Assembly (NCBI GenBank): GCA_029861655.1
Contig: JAOTZA010000043.1
Coordinates: 1 to 15,512, forward strand
Reading direction: 5' to 3'
Source: Acidobacteriota bacterium
GTDB lineage: Bacteria > Acidobacteriota > Thermoanaerobaculia > Multivoradales > JAHEKO01
DNA length: 15,512 bases
The translations under genes and the position numbers were made by a program. Shown here piece after piece: positions 8,991-15,512 of this stretch (within the stretch, counting starts at the first letter, position 1; every line of letters starts with the position of its first letter). The notes under the pieces were generated by a model. That model was given only the letters and a program-made list of their open reading frames with translations, searched no databases and was not told where the DNA came from.

Positions 8991-10061
8991 GTGGAGCTAG
9001 GAATCACCGGTTTCCCCAAGGCGGGCAAAACGACACTCTTCAACCTGCTGACCTCGTCGGAGGCCTCGACCGACAAGTTCGCCAAGTCGACCGAGGCCCA
9101 CATCGGAATCGCCCGCGTACCCGATCGGCGCCTGAGTGCACTGAAAGAGCTCTACCAACCCAAGAAATTCACACCGGCCACCGTCAAGTACGTAGACATC
9201 CCCGGTGTCGAGAAAGGTCATGGGGCGGATGACCTCAATCTCGTTCAACTCAAGGAGGTCGACGCTCTCGTGCATGTGGTGCGCGCATTCGACGACCCCG
9301 AGATCCTTCACCCCGAGGGGTCGGTCGACACCATCCGCGATATCGCCTCCTTCGACCTGGAGCTGGTGTTCGCCGATCTCGAGCTGGTCGAGCGTCGAGT
9401 CGAGAAGCTCGAGCAATCCAAGAAACGGACCTTGACCGAGGCGGAAAAGCTCGAGTTGGCACTCCTCGAAGAGGTTGTCCGCCCGGCATTGGAAAAGGAG
9501 CAGCCGCTTCGCGGCCTCGACCTCGACGAGGACGATGAAAAACGTCTGCGCGGATTCCAGCTATTGTCCGCAAAGCCTCTTCTACTCGTGATCAATGTCG
9601 CAGAGGAGAGCCTCGCGTGCTCCAGCCCCGGATCGCTCGGAATCGAGACCGGCGCCGCGACCGAGTTGGTGGTAATGAGCCTGCCGATCGAGATGGAGAT
9701 CGCCCAACTTCCACCCGAGGAGCAGCGGGATTTTCTGACTGAGTTGGGACTCACCGAGCCCAGCTTGGAGCGCACGATCCAAGCAAGCTACCGGCTGCTG
9801 GGTCGAATCTCTTTCTTCACCGTGGGTGAGGACGAGGTCCGAGCGTGGACGATCCGGCGTGAAACACCGGCTCGCCGAGCCGCCGGCGCCATCCATAGCG
9901 ACCTCGAACGCGGCTTTATCCGGGCCGAGGTTGTCTTGTGGGAGGAACTGCTGGACGCCGGGACCCTAGGCGCCTGCCGCGAAACCGGCACCTTGCGGAT
10001 CGAAGGCAAGGACTACCTCGTCCAGGACGGCGAAATCGTCCACGTTCGCTTCAACGTTTGA
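8991..10061 (+). CDS. ychF: YchF-like P-loop ATPase (Obg family, C-terminal TGS/DUF933 domain), divergent form
   Basis: The frame from the GTG at 8991 encodes 356 residues, close to the usual 363 for YchF/OLA1. These are Obg-family P-loop proteins that bind ATP rather than GTP, associate with ribosomes and are linked to stress control. Seen here: Walker A GFPKAGKTT near residue 7, a G3 motif VDIPG, and the G4-position motif NVAE, matching the NxxE that gives YchF its ATP preference. A helical hairpin rich in Glu/Arg/Lys (about 110-160) follows. The C-terminal part (ISFFTVGEDEVRAWTIRRET to EGKDYLVQDGEIVHVRFNV) is an unmistakable YchF TGS domain. The switch regions are atypical: the stretch after Walker A and the loop after G3 differ from the standard family. 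The start is set by GGAG at 8979-8982, 8 nt upstream; the open frame reaches 8865, but the extra residues look unlike the family. It converges on the ParA gene with only 17 nt between stops. Confidence 0.9.
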   Translation: MELGITGFPKAGKTTLFNLLTSSEASTDKFAKSTEAHIGIARVPDRRLSALKELYQPKKFTPATVKYVDIPGVEKGHGADDLNLVQLKEVDALVHVVRAFDDPEILHPEGSVDTIRDIASFDLELVFADLELVERRVEKLEQSKKRTLTEAEKLELALLEEVVRPALEKEQPLRGLDLDEDDEKRLRGFQLLSAKPLLLVINVAEESLACSSPGSLGIETGAATELVVMSLPIEMEIAQLPPEEQRDFLTELGLTEPSLERTIQASYRLLGRISFFTVGEDEVRAWTIRRETPARRAAGAIHSDLERGFIRAEVVLWEELLDAGTLGACRETGTLRIEGKDYLVQDGEIVHVRFNV

Positions 10062-10078
10062 GTCTTGGGCCTACGGCT

Positions 10079-10843
10079 CTACCGCGTCAGCTTGTTGATC
10101 ATCTCGGCGCCCAACTTGCTGTAGGCCTGGGCACCCGTTGACCAGCGGTCGAACTCGAAAATCGTCATTCCGTGCCGCGGGGCCTCGGCGAGGCGGATGT
10201 TGATCGGGATCGTGGTCCGAAACACCTTGCCTGAGTAAACACGACGCACCTTACGCACCAGCTGGTCCGTCTGCTTGGTGCGGTGGTCCACCATGGTCAA
10301 GAGGATCCCAAGCAACACGGCGGGTTTGCGCGGAAACAGAACTTGCATGTCGTCGAGCCCTTCGAAAAACCGCTCCACCGCCTCCACTGCAAGATCGTGC
10401 GGGACCACAGGCAAAACATAGCCGCTCGAAGCCGCCAGGGCGTTGACGGTCAGCAGCGATAACCCTGGTGGGCTATCAAGGAGGATGAAATCGTAACGAC
10501 GGCGCACCGGAGCGAGCGCTTTGGATAGAATCGTCGCCGCGTCCTTTTTGCGCGCCATCAACACATCCGCCGCCGCCAGATCTGTAGCTCCGGTGACCAG
10601 ATCCAGCCCTGGTATCCCGGTGTCGACCACGACATCGTCGATCGACCGCCCTTCGGTCAAGACCGAGGCGACCGAGGGCTTGAGGTCCTTTTTTGCGACC
10701 CCGAGCGAGTGGCTCGAGGAAGCCTGTGGATCGAGATCGACCACCAGAACCTTCAGGTCGCTGTTGGCAAAAGCCGCCGCCAGGTTGACGGTGGTTGTGG
10801 TCTTCCCAACGCCCCCCTTGACGTTGACAAAAGAAACAATCAT
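10079..10843 (-). CDS. ParA/Soj-family (MinD-like) partitioning ATPase, orphan
   Basis: A 254-residue ParA-type ATPase. These bind DNA as ATP dimers and move or position cargo such as chromosome origins, plasmids or protein clusters, normally with a ParB-like partner that triggers hydrolysis. Visible motifs: deviant Walker A KGGVGKTT (signature Lys9, P-loop Lys14), Walker A-prime VVDLDPQ (Asp36, Asp38) and Walker B FILLDSPPG. The C-terminal half has the PHDLAVEAVERF and TTIPINIRLAEAPRHGMTIFEFD segments typical of Soj. The start is the ATG at 10843, with AGGAGG at 10849-10854 five bases upstream; the frame stays open to 10906, but those residues are not family-like. No ParB, parS or gid gene is in the window, so it may act in trans or be a cargo-positioning orphan. 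It lies 130 bp downstream of the HAD gene on the same strand and may share its message or use its own promoter. Confidence 0.92.
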   Translation of the reverse strand: MIVSFVNVKGGVGKTTTTVNLAAAFANSDLKVLVVDLDPQASSSHSLGVAKKDLKPSVASVLTEGRSIDDVVVDTGIPGLDLVTGATDLAAADVLMARKKDAATILSKALAPVRRRYDFILLDSPPGLSLLTVNALAASSGYVLPVVPHDLAVEAVERFFEGLDDMQVLFPRKPAVLLGILLTMVDHRTKQTDQLVRKVRRVYSGKVFRTTIPINIRLAEAPRHGMTIFEFDRWSTGAQAYSKLGAEMINKLTR

Positions 10844-10886
10844 CACATCCTCCTCTCTCTCTAATCCTACAGGAGGCTTCGAAGTC

Positions 10887-10899
10887 GCCTCTAGGAGGC
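10887..10899. repeat. Palindrome upstream of the ParA gene
   Basis: GCCTCTAGGAGGC has perfect 5-bp arms around TAG. The GCCTC arm can also pair with GAGGC at 10873-10877, so two mutually exclusive hairpins are possible in the leader of the ParA message, 30-60 nt before its ATG. It could be an operator or a leader structure; no function is shown by the sequence alone. Confidence 0.35.
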
Positions 10900-10948
10900 C
10901 CGCCATGTATCTCCCGACCGACCGCCCCCCAAGCGAGCGCCATCAGGG

Positions 10949-10963
10949 GAACGGGATCCGTTC
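10949..10963. repeat. Inverted repeat just after the HAD gene stop
   Basis: GAACGG (10949-10954) and CCGTTC (10958-10963) are perfect 6-bp arms around GAT, 10 bp past the HAD stop codon in the direction of its transcription. No T-tract follows on the minus strand, so it is not a standard intrinsic terminator; it may be an operator for the ParA gene or an mRNA 3' stem. Confidence 0.35.
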
Positions 10964-10973
10964 TCACGGGTTG

Positions 10974-11591
10974 CTAGGGGAAGAGAGCTCTCACTTCCTG
11001 CCAGTTCACGCATCGCGAAACACCCTCGACACGAGCCGACTTCCGGTTCCACGGCCGGTCTATCAGACTCACCTCGACACCGACGGTTCCGGCCATGAAT
11101 CTGGCCATGTCCATCGAGTCCTCTACCGCGAAGCTGAACTGCCTCTGCGCCAGGGTTTCCAGCGAGACAGGCGCGGTCTTTTCTTCGACGCCAGCTCCCG
11201 GGTGAATATCGCGCGAGTACTTGTCGACAAAAGTCAGCGAGTGATGAGGAACCTGGTGCCGGTCGAGCCAGCGTCTAGAGGCTGCTTCGGTCGACGGCGG
11301 CCTGCCGGTGACAATGGAGATCTCGTAGCCGGCCATCGCCCAGTCATTCAGAACGTCGACCGCCCCAGCCATCGGGTCGAGCCCGCTGAGTACCTCATCG
11401 CGGTGAGCGGCGACAAAAAACGCCGCAAGCTCTTTGTGGCTGAGGTTGAACGACGCTCCGAGATCGAACGACTCCATGTCCTCAAAGTCGACCGTGCGCC
11501 CAAAATCTCGCTCGAGCACTGCGACAAAGGCCCGACCTGTCTCGCTCAAAACGTCATCGAGATCGACATAGATCTGCTTCTCGTCACTCAT
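10974..11591 (-). CDS. HAD-superfamily hydrolase, 5'(3')-deoxyribonucleotidase-like
   Basis: A 205-residue soluble protein with HAD phosphatase motifs. Motif I is YVDLDDVLSE with nucleophile Asp10 and acid/base Asp12; motif II is the Thr in SIVTGRPPS; the metal-binding acidic motif is FAVEDSMDMA. Between motifs I and II is a small helical cap containing FDLGASFNLSHKELAAFF, and the DVLNDWAMAGYEI segment resembles the NT5C group of small nucleotidases, which remove phosphate from (deoxy)nucleoside monophosphates. The substrate is not certain; other small HAD phosphatases share this layout. The ATG at 11591 is chosen because it puts motif I at the usual distance from the N-terminus; the frame extends to 11666 and no start has a strong Shine-Dalgarno sequence. 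It is divergent from the DUF2461 gene and lies upstream of the ParA gene on the same strand. Confidence 0.78.
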   Translation of the reverse strand: MSDEKQIYVDLDDVLSETGRAFVAVLERDFGRTVDFEDMESFDLGASFNLSHKELAAFFVAAHRDEVLSGLDPMAGAVDVLNDWAMAGYEISIVTGRPPSTEAASRRWLDRHQVPHHSLTFVDKYSRDIHPGAGVEEKTAPVSLETLAQRQFSFAVEDSMDMARFMAGTVGVEVSLIDRPWNRKSARVEGVSRCVNWQEVRALFP

Positions 11592-11793
11592 TTCGAGACC
11601 GAACCTAGCAGAGCGCCGAGAGTGGCGGTCTTCCGCCGGCTGGCGGCTCAGCGGTACTCGGGTCACTTCGCCCCGCTGCGAGGCTTATGCGAACCAGCGG
11701 GCTCGGCTGAACACTCGTCTCAGACGATCCGCTTGTTTCCTCACTCCAATCGGGCGCACCCGGATCGTCACCGCACCTCTCCGAGTCTCGAGC

Positions 11794-11799
11794 TAGAAT
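11794..11799 (+). promoter_or_regulatory. Candidate -10 element for the DUF2461 operon
   Basis: TAGAAT matches the sigma-70 -10 consensus at five of six bases and lies 35 bp before the DUF2461 start codon, leaving room for a leader with the ribosome binding site at 11821-11825. It sits inside an inverted repeat, GTCTCG (11785-11790) and CGAGAC (11807-11812). No convincing -35 is at the right distance. The rest of the 242-bp divergent gap (11592-11833) holds a small GGCGG-TCTT-CCGCC hairpin at 11624-11637 and nothing else I can name. Confidence 0.3.
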
Positions 11800-11833
11800 C
11801 TCGTTCCGAGACGAAGATTTGGGAGAGACGACT

Positions 11834-12529
11834 ATGGCCAAGTCAGCGACCCCGCACTTCCAGCCCGCCCTATTCAAGTTCCTCCGCGAGCTCAAGGAAA
11901 ACAACAACCGCGAATGGTTCGAGGCCAACAAGAGCCGCTATGAGGCCGACGTCAAGGAACGAGCGCAACAATTCATCAGCGACTTCGGGCCGCGGCTCGC
12001 CAAGATCAGTCCGCATTTCAACGCCGATCCAAGACCCAACCGCGGATCGATGTTCCGTATCTACCGAGATGTCCGCTTTTCGAAGGACAAGAGCCCGTAC
12101 AAAACTGCAGTGGGTATCCAGTTTCGACACAAGGCCGGCAAGGACGCACACGCGCCCGGTTTCTACCTTCATCTCCAGCCCGGAGCGCTATTCGTCGGCG
12201 TCGGAATCTGGCGCCCGGACGGACCTTCGCTCAAGAGGATCCGCGACGCCATCGTCAGCGATCCAGCCGGCTGGAAGCGTGTCAAGAGAGGCAAGCCGTT
12301 TAGGAGCTACTTCGAGCTCGAGGGCGATACGCTCAAGCGACCGCCCAAAGGATATGACCCGGAGCACCCCCTGATCGACGATCTCAAGCGCAAGGATTTC
12401 ATCGCCGGCAACCATATAACCCAGAGACAAGCCGTCTCGCCCGATTTCTTGGACGAGTTCACGACTCGTTGCCGCGGTGGCGCACCGTTCGTGCGCTATC
12501 TGGCGAAAGCCGTCAGCGTAGCGTTCTAG
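11834..12529 (+). CDS. DUF2461 (TIGR02453) family protein
   Basis: The 231-residue product matches the DUF2461 family in layout and conserved stretches. These are an N-terminal F-x-F-L-R-E-L followed by NNNREWFEANKSRYE, a central NRGSMFRIYRDVRFSKDKSPYKT, then GKDAHAPGFYLHLQPG and GVGIWRPDG, and near the C-terminus PLIDDLKRKDFIAG. The family is widespread in bacteria and fungi and, as far as I know, has no established biochemical role. There is no signal peptide or membrane segment, so it should be cytoplasmic. The ATG at 11834 is preferred because GGGAG at 11821-11825 lies 8 nt upstream; an in-frame TTG at 11819 would place that site inside the gene. The next gene begins 13 nt after its stop, so the two are probably cotranscribed. 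Confidence 0.88.
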   Translation: MAKSATPHFQPALFKFLRELKENNNREWFEANKSRYEADVKERAQQFISDFGPRLAKISPHFNADPRPNRGSMFRIYRDVRFSKDKSPYKTAVGIQFRHKAGKDAHAPGFYLHLQPGALFVGVGIWRPDGPSLKRIRDAIVSDPAGWKRVKRGKPFRSYFELEGDTLKRPPKGYDPEHPLIDDLKRKDFIAGNHITQRQAVSPDFLDEFTTRCRGGAPFVRYLAKAVSVAF

Positions 12530-12542
12530 ACGGAGGCTGGCA

Positions 12543-13361
12543 ATGCGATGTCTAAGTGATTCTCTACGGATCTCTCGCTGGTGCTCAACCCTGACGTTGT
12601 TGACGGCCGTAGCCGCGCTGGCCGGCGGTGACAACCCGCCAGCGGACGGTTTCGACGTCTCCGGCTCGGACGCCCGCGCGATCGCCCTTGCCGATTCGGT
12701 GATGGAGAGGATGGGCGGTCGTAAGGCGTGGGACGATACACGGTTTATTACCTGGAAGTTTTTTGGCCGGCGGTCCCATGTGTGGGACAAACACACCGGC
12801 GACATCCGCGTCGAGGGGGTCGAGCGGGAAAGTGGCAACACCTATCTCATCTTGATGAACCTCCATTCCATGAATGGCCGAGCCTGGCTCGCCGGCAAGG
12901 AGGCGACCGGCGAGGAACTGGATGCAATGCTCGATCGCGGTGAGGCCGCATGGATCAATGACAGCTACTGGTTGGTCATGCCCTATAAGCTCAAAGACAG
13001 CGGCGTGACTCTCACCTATGTCGGTGAGCAGAAGATGGAGGATGGCCGCCTGGCGGACATCGTCCGGCTGACGTTCACGGGAGTCGGGAGAACTCCCGAA
13101 AACAAGTACCACGTAGCCATCGCAAGGGACAGCGGGCTTGTCGAACAGTGGGCCTTCTTTGCCGATGCAGACGACGCAGAGCCGCGCTTTCGCACCCCCT
13201 GGCATGACTGGAAGCGCCACGGCAACATCCTGCTCTCGGCCAACCGCGGCGACAACGGCCACACTCACATCGCTGTGCTGGACAAAATCCCCGAGACCGT
13301 GCTCACGAGCCCTGAGCAAGTCGAACTGACCACGCCCGAGATTGAGAACGAACCGGAATAA
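12543..13361 (+). CDS. Secreted protein of unknown function, possibly LolA-like fold (DUF6503-like)
   Basis: A 272-residue protein. An N-terminal signal peptide is likely: Arg2, Arg9 and Arg12, then a hydrophobic stretch to TAVAALAGG with cleavage after ALA near residue 27. The mature part starts with a short helix (ALADSVMERMGGRKAWDDT). After it comes a series of predicted strands with many aromatics: ITWKFFGRRSHVWDKHTGDI, YWLVMPYKLKDSGVTLTYVG, GLVEQWAFFADAD. This pattern resembles outer-membrane lipoprotein-sorting (LolA-like) folds and the uncharacterised DUF6503 group, but I recognise it only by general pattern. The acidic C-terminus (EQVELTTPEIENEPE) is probably disordered. GGAGG at 12532-12536, 6 nt before the ATG, supports the start. 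It follows the DUF2461 gene by 13 nt. A periplasmic role is inferred; a function is not. Confidence 0.8.
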   Translation: MRCLSDSLRISRWCSTLTLLTAVAALAGGDNPPADGFDVSGSDARAIALADSVMERMGGRKAWDDTRFITWKFFGRRSHVWDKHTGDIRVEGVERESGNTYLILMNLHSMNGRAWLAGKEATGEELDAMLDRGEAAWINDSYWLVMPYKLKDSGVTLTYVGEQKMEDGRLADIVRLTFTGVGRTPENKYHVAIARDSGLVEQWAFFADADDAEPRFRTPWHDWKRHGNILLSANRGDNGHTHIAVLDKIPETVLTSPEQVELTTPEIENEPE

Positions 13362-13363
13362 AT

Positions 13364-13439
13364 GGTGCCGGGCTGCAGTACTCGGGGGAAAGCAAAGGGG
13401 GTTGCTGGCCGATTAAGCCACCTACTACAACCCGACACC
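13364..13439. terminator. Structured gap between convergent genes, possible bidirectional terminator
   Basis: The 83-bp gap between the secreted-protein gene and the OmpA-lipoprotein gene can fold. GGTGCCGGG (13364-13372) pairs with CCCGACACC (13431-13439) with one mismatch, and inside it GGGTTG (13399-13404) can alternatively pair with CAACCC (13428-13433) around a TGGC/GCCA stem. The position between convergent stops suits a terminator, but no clear T-tract is present on either strand. Confidence 0.35.
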
Positions 13440-13444
13440 AGTCT

Positions 13445-14068
13445 CTATTTCAAAACCACCAAAGCAACTCTACGGTTGCGCGCCCTCTCTTCGCGGGTAC
13501 TGTTTTCGCCCACCGGAGCGGTTTCGCCGTAAGAGATCACCGACATCCTATGTAACGGAATTCCGTGCCGTTGGTTCAGATATCGCTGAACCGTCTCGGC
13601 GCGTCTATGTCCTAGCGTCAAGTTGTAGTCCTCTGTGCCCACCGAGTCGGTGTGCCCTTGCACCTCGACATATACGTCTCCGCCTTCCGAGATGAGGTCG
13701 GACGCCACAATGTCGAGCGCGTTCTTGGCATCGCCGCTCAGTTCCGACCCGTCGAAATCGAACCGCACCAGATCATCCGAGAGAACTCGCTCGAAGAGGA
13801 ACTTCCCCTCCGCGAGTTTTCCGGCCGCAATCGCCCTATCGAGGGCGTCTCGCGCGGTACTGGACAATCCCTCGAGTTGCTCGTCGTGCTCGGCGAGCTT
13901 GATCTCGGCATTCTCGATCTGAGACTGCATCACCTCGATGCGCTCGGCGGCGCGTTCTTCAGTTGCCCCGACCTCGCTTCTCACATACTTCTTGGTGGCA
14001 CACCCTGCGGCGAGAACCACAAGCACCAGCAAAGCCAGTATCCTCGTCAACCCCTTTGATCTGTCCAT
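13445..14068 (-). CDS. OmpA-domain (Pal-like) outer-membrane lipoprotein with coiled coil
   Basis: A 207-residue lipoprotein. The signal sequence RILALLVLVVLAAGC has a clear lipobox with Cys23. Residues of about 24-72 are charged with heptad-like spacing (a likely coiled coil, like Lpp or YbgF stalks). Residues from about 95 form an OmpA C-terminal domain that binds peptidoglycan. Diagnostic motifs are FLFERVLSDDLVRFDFDGSEL, VEVQGHTDSVGTEDYN, LGHRRAETVQRYL and SYGETAPVGENSTREERARNRRV; the Asp and Arg of the TD and RRA motifs sit where OmpA contacts diaminopimelate. It would tether the outer membrane to the cell wall. GGGAGGAGG just before the ATG supports the start. It lies 23 nt downstream of the bactofilin gene, so the two are almost certainly one operon. 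Classical pal sits beside tolB, which is not seen here, so this is a paralogue or a separate stalk protein. Confidence 0.9.
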   Translation of the reverse strand: MDRSKGLTRILALLVLVVLAAGCATKKYVRSEVGATEERAAERIEVMQSQIENAEIKLAEHDEQLEGLSSTARDALDRAIAAGKLAEGKFLFERVLSDDLVRFDFDGSELSGDAKNALDIVASDLISEGGDVYVEVQGHTDSVGTEDYNLTLGHRRAETVQRYLNQRHGIPLHRMSVISYGETAPVGENSTREERARNRRVALVVLK

Positions 14069-14091
14069 CGCCTCCTCCCGGTCCCTGCTTT

Positions 14092-14661
14092 CTACGCCCT
14101 TGTCGCCGAAGGTGCGGTGCCACGCCGTTGAGTTCGAGACCGCTCCTTCCGCTTCTCGTCAGCATCTCGCGAATCGGCACTCGGCTTTGCGCTTCCCTTT
14201 GAAGCTACGGAGCCGGCCGAGGCCTCCGAGCCAGCAGCGCCGCTAGTACCGGGTTGCATGTCGATTGCTCCCTTGAACTTAGCACCATTTTCGAGATTGA
14301 CCCGTGGAGCGGTGACGTTGCCGCGAACCTTGCCCGACTGGCGGATAACAACCTGCTCTTCGCCGAACAGATTGCCGTTGACTTCGCCTTCGACGCAAAT
14401 GCTCGAGCCGTAGACATCGGCCCGCACGCGGCCGCTTCTGCCGATGGTCACATGCTGTTTGTGGAGTGCGACCTCACCTTCGAGGCAGCCCTCGATCAGA
14501 AGGTCCTCCTCGCCGGTCAGAGTGCCTTTGATGGTGATCGAGGGCCCAAGACTGGCAACGCGGCTTTTGACCTCGCCGGAACTCGGCGCTGCTGACGCTG
14601 ACGGTGACGATGACGGGTTCTTGGACAAGCTCACCCCCTCTGGCTGGTCGCGATTCCACAT
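14092..14661 (-). CDS. Bactofilin (polymer-forming cytoskeletal protein, DUF583)
   Basis: A 189-residue bactofilin. Bactofilins polymerise without nucleotide into filaments on the inner membrane and act as scaffolds for cell-shape, wall-synthesis or chromosome-organising factors. The core domain at about 35-140 is a right-handed beta-helix built of repeated G-x-[VIL] rungs: ITIKGTLTGEEDLLIEGCLEG, VTIGRSGRVRADVYG, ICVEGEVNGNLFGEEQVVI, GKVRGNVTAPRVNLENGAKF, KGAIDM. It is flanked by disordered Ser/Pro/Ala-rich N-terminal and Ala/Ser-then-Arg/Lys-rich C-terminal tails, as usual for the family. The ATG at 14661 (MWNRDQPEG) is the annotated start; GAGG lies directly against it. A TTG at 14628 behind a GGGGGTGAGC stretch is an alternative and would fit better if the promoter at 14678-14694 is real. 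It is first in an operon with the OmpA-domain lipoprotein and divergent from an NtrC-type regulator. Confidence 0.93.
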   Translation of the reverse strand: MWNRDQPEGVSLSKNPSSSPSASAAPSSGEVKSRVASLGPSITIKGTLTGEEDLLIEGCLEGEVALHKQHVTIGRSGRVRADVYGSSICVEGEVNGNLFGEEQVVIRQSGKVRGNVTAPRVNLENGAKFKGAIDMQPGTSGAAGSEASAGSVASKGSAKPSADSRDADEKRKERSRTQRRGTAPSATRA

Positions 14662-14677
14662 CCTCGGTCTTGATTAG

Positions 14678-14694
14678 AGCAAAACCGCTGCCAG
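14678..14694 (-). promoter_or_regulatory. Candidate sigma-54 (-24/-12) promoter of the bactofilin operon
   Basis: Read on the minus strand the 17 bases are CTGGCAGCGGTTTTGCT. Against the sigma-54 consensus YTGGCACGRNNNTTGCW this keeps the CTGGCA box with the essential GG, the TTGCT box with the essential GC, and exactly the right spacing; only two non-invariant bases differ. Transcription would start near 14667. That leaves about 6 nt before the ATG at 14661, which is awkward, or about 39 nt before the TTG at 14628. The gene on the opposite side encodes the class of activator such a promoter needs. A sigma-70-like -10 (TCTAAT, 14672-14677) overlaps but has no good -35. Confidence 0.6.
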
Positions 14695-14712
14695 TTGTAG
14701 GCTTCTTGAAGA

Positions 14713-14732
14713 AATCAGGTAACTCCCTGATT
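14713..14732. repeat. Perfect inverted repeat in the bactofilin/regulator intergenic region
   Basis: AATCAGG at 14713-14719 and CCTGATT at 14726-14732 form perfect 7-bp arms around a 6-base centre. The dyad is centred about 55 bp upstream of the predicted bactofilin transcription start and about 145 bp upstream of the regulator start codon. No T-run follows on either strand, so an operator is more likely than a terminator. The binding protein is unknown. Confidence 0.5.
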
Positions 14733-14781
14733 CAACAACCACTTGCGCTCGTTACAGGACACGCCGCGGGATCATCGGCCG

Positions 14782-14807
14782 TTTCCGCCATGCCCCGAAG
14801 GCGGAAA
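14782..14807. promoter_or_regulatory. Perfect 8-bp dyad, candidate activator binding site (enhancer)
   Basis: TTTCCGCC at 14782-14789 and GGCGGAAA at 14800-14807 are perfect 8-bp arms around 10 bases; a further TTTTCCG follows at 14810-14816. The dyad is centred about 127 bp upstream of the predicted sigma-54 transcription start, within the usual range for NtrC-type enhancers, and about 75 bp before the regulator start codon, where it could also control that gene. A hairpin in RNA is an alternative role. Confidence 0.45.
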
Positions 14808-14868
14808 TGTTTTCCGAGCGAGAGGCCCAACCGAGCTAGACTGCTTGAGACACCCCGGAGGGGCTTTG

Positions 14869-15512
<644 letters not shown>

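Noticed and set aside
10062..10078. Terminator between the convergent YchF-like and ParA genes
   Set aside because: Only 17 bp separate the stops, and I see no stem or T-tract there.
10521..12374. A 617-codon open frame on the plus strand crossing the ParA, HAD and DUF2461 genes
   Set aside because: It is antisense to two clear genes and in the wrong frame of a third; its composition (Arg/Ser/Thr-rich, no domain) is what GC-rich shadow frames look like.
12541..12560. TGGCAATGCGATG at the start of the secreted-protein gene as a sigma-54 box
   Set aside because: It has the GG part but no TTGC at the required distance, and it overlaps the start codon.

Overview
The window is GC-rich bacterial DNA (roughly 60-65% G+C by eye), densely coded, with Gram-negative envelope genes: an RND efflux system, a lipobox OmpA-domain lipoprotein and a bactofilin. 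It also has a secreted protein with carboxypeptidase-regulatory-like repeats and an NtrC-type regulator. This mix suits Acidobacteriota, with Myxococcota or a similar phylum as the alternative. That assignment is an inference; no rRNA or tRNA gene is present to test it. I see no insertion sequence, phage gene, CRISPR array or replication origin.

Layout. Positions 1-891 (minus) hold the N-terminal part of a secreted protein with three Ig-like (CarboxypepD_reg-type) repeats; it runs off the left edge. Divergent from it, 1031-8826 (plus) is an RND efflux operon in the order permease, periplasmic adaptor lipoprotein, second permease, with no outer-membrane channel gene in the window. Next, 8991-10061 (plus) encodes a divergent YchF-like P-loop ATPase. 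It meets tail-to-tail a minus-strand pair: a ParA-family ATPase (10079-10843) with no ParB beside it, preceded by a HAD-type nucleotidase-like protein (10974-11591). Divergent from these, 11834-13361 (plus) is a two-gene unit: a DUF2461 protein and a secreted protein of unknown function. The last block is a minus-strand bactofilin plus OmpA-domain lipoprotein operon (13445-14661), divergent from a sigma-54-dependent response regulator (14869 to the right edge).

The most interesting region is 14662-14868. On the minus strand, just in front of the bactofilin gene, is a strong match to a sigma-54 -24/-12 promoter (14678-14694). Behind it lie two perfect inverted repeats, one about 125 bp upstream of the predicted transcription start. 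The gene on the other side encodes the class of activator that such promoters need. The simplest reading is a self-contained circuit in which an NtrC-family regulator switches a bactofilin and OmpA-lipoprotein envelope operon and perhaps itself. The promoter and operators are inferences from sequence pattern.

No gene-free stretch exceeds 300 bp. The longest are 11592-11833 (242 bp), 14662-14868 (207 bp) and 8827-8990 (164 bp).
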